In this document: in pieces, positions 42,780-43,628 of the stretch
Layout: each line of letters begins with the position of its first letter
How positions within the stretch are numbered: position 1 is the stretch's first letter
Source of the DNA: Bacteroidota bacterium
GTDB lineage: Bacteria > Bacteroidota > Bacteroidia > Palsa-965
Direction: 5' to 3'
DNA length: 43,628 nucleotides
NCBI GenBank assembly: GCA_013289095.1
Contig: JABDAO010000013.1
Location: 1-43,628 of the forward strand
Translations under genes and position numbers: made by a program
The notes under the pieces: generated by a model
Seen by the model: the letters and a program-made list of their open reading frames with translations, nothing else
Told to the model about the DNA's origin: nothing
The model's database searches: none

Positions 42780-43146
42780 TCGAGACAAAAAATACCTATC
42801 CCTCTAACGGGAAAGGTACTGGCTTTATTGTATACGAAGATACAAAAATAGCGGTACATTGCTGATATGAAGGAGTTTGGAGCCTTACAACCCAACATTT
42901 CTGCCGCCCTTTCAAATTTTGGATATGACTTTTAACACTTCAGATTTACGCCTCCTGCCTATGGGCTATTCTCTGCAAATGCCTGTTTATTAGCATATTA
43001 ATTTAATATCAATTACCATTTGAAAAGGAACTGGCGTATTTTGATGGTCAAAAAAATGGTTTAGCTGGTCTTTCCTCCCTACCGTTTCCGGTTCGAACGC
43101 ATTTAGTTCAGTAAATCTCTCTATTTTTCGGGTTGTGAAGGAAATT
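42780..43146. other. Divergent intergenic region
   Basis: This 367-bp gap holds candidate promoters for the envelope operon (42835-42850). It also holds a weak TATTTTTC box near 43122 for the AlkA-type gene. I see no RNA gene or repeat. Confidence 0.5.
42835..42850 (-). promoter_or_regulatory. Two adjacent -7 boxes for the DUF6089-uppS-bamA operon
   Basis: On the - strand TATTTTTG (42843-42850) is a perfect TAnnTTTG box, and TATCTTCG (42835-42842) directly follows it with one mismatch. They lie 56-71 bases before the ATG. No TTG is found at the exact 19-base spacing for either, so I cannot say which is used. Confidence 0.4.
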
Positions 43147-43628
43147 GTGAATCAAAAAGACATCCAAAAGCTGATCGGCCTGGATCCGCTGTTTCGAGAC
43201 ATCCGGGCTCAGTATGGTGATCCCCCGAACTGGTCGAGGCCGCAGGGTTTTATTTCCCTTTCGCGGATTATACTCGAACAGCAGGTGAGCCTGGCCTCTG
43301 CCCATGCCCATTACCTGAAACTCAATGAATACCTGGAAGCGTTTACCCCAGACCGGATCCTGGATCTTTCAGATCAGGAAATGCGTGCCTGTCAGATCAG
43401 CCGGCAGAAAACCGTCTACCTGCGTGCTTTGAGCAGCGAGATTGTTCAGGGCACACTTGATTTAGGCCGGTTTGGTAAGCTGGGCCAGATCGAAATCAGA
43501 AGACAACTTACCGCGATAAAAGGCATTGGCAACTGGACCACAGACATCTATCTGATGTTTTGTCTCCAAGCCAAAGATGTTTTTCCGGTCGGCGATATTG
43601 CCATCGTGAATACCGTAAAAAAACTGAC
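43147..43628 (+). CDS. DNA-3-methyladenine glycosylase II (AlkA-type, HhH-GPD), 3' end missing
   Basis: The frame is open to the end of the window. No in-frame ATG exists at the start. GTG at 43147 has AAGGA six bases upstream, and another GTG lies at 43135; the first is preferred because homologues begin close to this point. The product reads IILEQQVSLASAHAHYLKL (about residues 39-57) and later AIKGIGNWTTDIYLMF, the helix-hairpin-helix of the HhH-GPD superfamily. FPVGDIAI follows and holds the catalytic Asp. It excises alkylated purines in base-excision repair. The C-terminal part lies outside the window. It is divergent from the envelope operon. Confidence 0.88.
   Translation, partial: MNQKDIQKLIGLDPLFRDIRAQYGDPPNWSRPQGFISLSRIILEQQVSLASAHAHYLKLNEYLEAFTPDRILDLSDQEMRACQISRQKTVYLRALSSEIVQGTLDLGRFGKLGQIEIRRQLTAIKGIGNWTTDIYLMFCLQAKDVFPVGDIAIVNTVKKL

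Overview
The window looks like chromosomal DNA of an environmental member of the Bacteroidota. Evidence: proteins with C-terminal type IX secretion (T9SS) sorting domains, SprB-type and PKD repeats, a Reg_prop/Y_Y_Y sensor protein, DUF4286, DUF4337 and DUF6089 families, the gene order DUF6089-uppS-bamA-ompH-ompH-murI, and TAnnTTTG-type -7 promoter boxes. I cannot name the genus.

Layout. (1) 1-14.9 kb: a secretion/surface block on the + strand. It holds the 3' part of a GH16 glucanase with a T9SS tail, a GT39-type membrane glycosyltransferase broken by one in-frame TGA, a 1425-aa protein with 14 SprB-like repeats, a 1230-aa PKD/SprB/Fn3-like protein, and a 1062-aa periplasmic-propeller protein with a cytoplasmic SpoIIE/PP2C phosphatase. 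The two giant proteins are each followed by a strong terminator hairpin. (2) 14.9-24 kb: an accessory, repeat-rich region. It holds a REP/BIME-like palindrome array beside its likely Y1 (HUH) transposase, a GNAT acetyltransferase, seven palindromes spaced at exactly 42 bp in front of a 207-aa protein, a DUF4337 protein, and a ParE-type toxin-antitoxin pair with a frameshifted toxin. It also holds fragments of an MNT-type nucleotidyltransferase and an Mrr-type endonuclease, a two-gene unit with an ImmA/IrrE-like protein lacking its zinc ligands, and tRNA-Lys(CTT) with a duplicated promoter and 5' end. (3) 23.9-43.6 kb: ordinary core genes. These are a type II NADH dehydrogenase, a D-2-hydroxyacid dehydrogenase, an S9A peptidase lipoprotein, mgtE, ksgA, DUF4286, a TPR protein, a lipoprotein, serS, a gamma-carbonic anhydrase, murI, two ompH/skp genes, bamA, uppS, a DUF6089 protein and the start of an AlkA-type glycosylase.

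How the genes fit together. The bamA/ompH/ompH/uppS/DUF6089/murI series is an envelope-biogenesis operon (outer-membrane assembly, periplasmic chaperones, lipid carrier, peptidoglycan precursor). The serS-to-PGDH series on the - strand is a long run of closely spaced housekeeping genes. The T9SS block makes cell-surface adhesins. The region between 19.7 kb and the tRNA looks like an eroded defence/toxin island docked at a tRNA 3' end; no integrase is present. The most unusual non-coding features are the 42-bp phased palindrome array (17683-17975) and the nested palindrome array next to the Y1 transposase (14908-15490).
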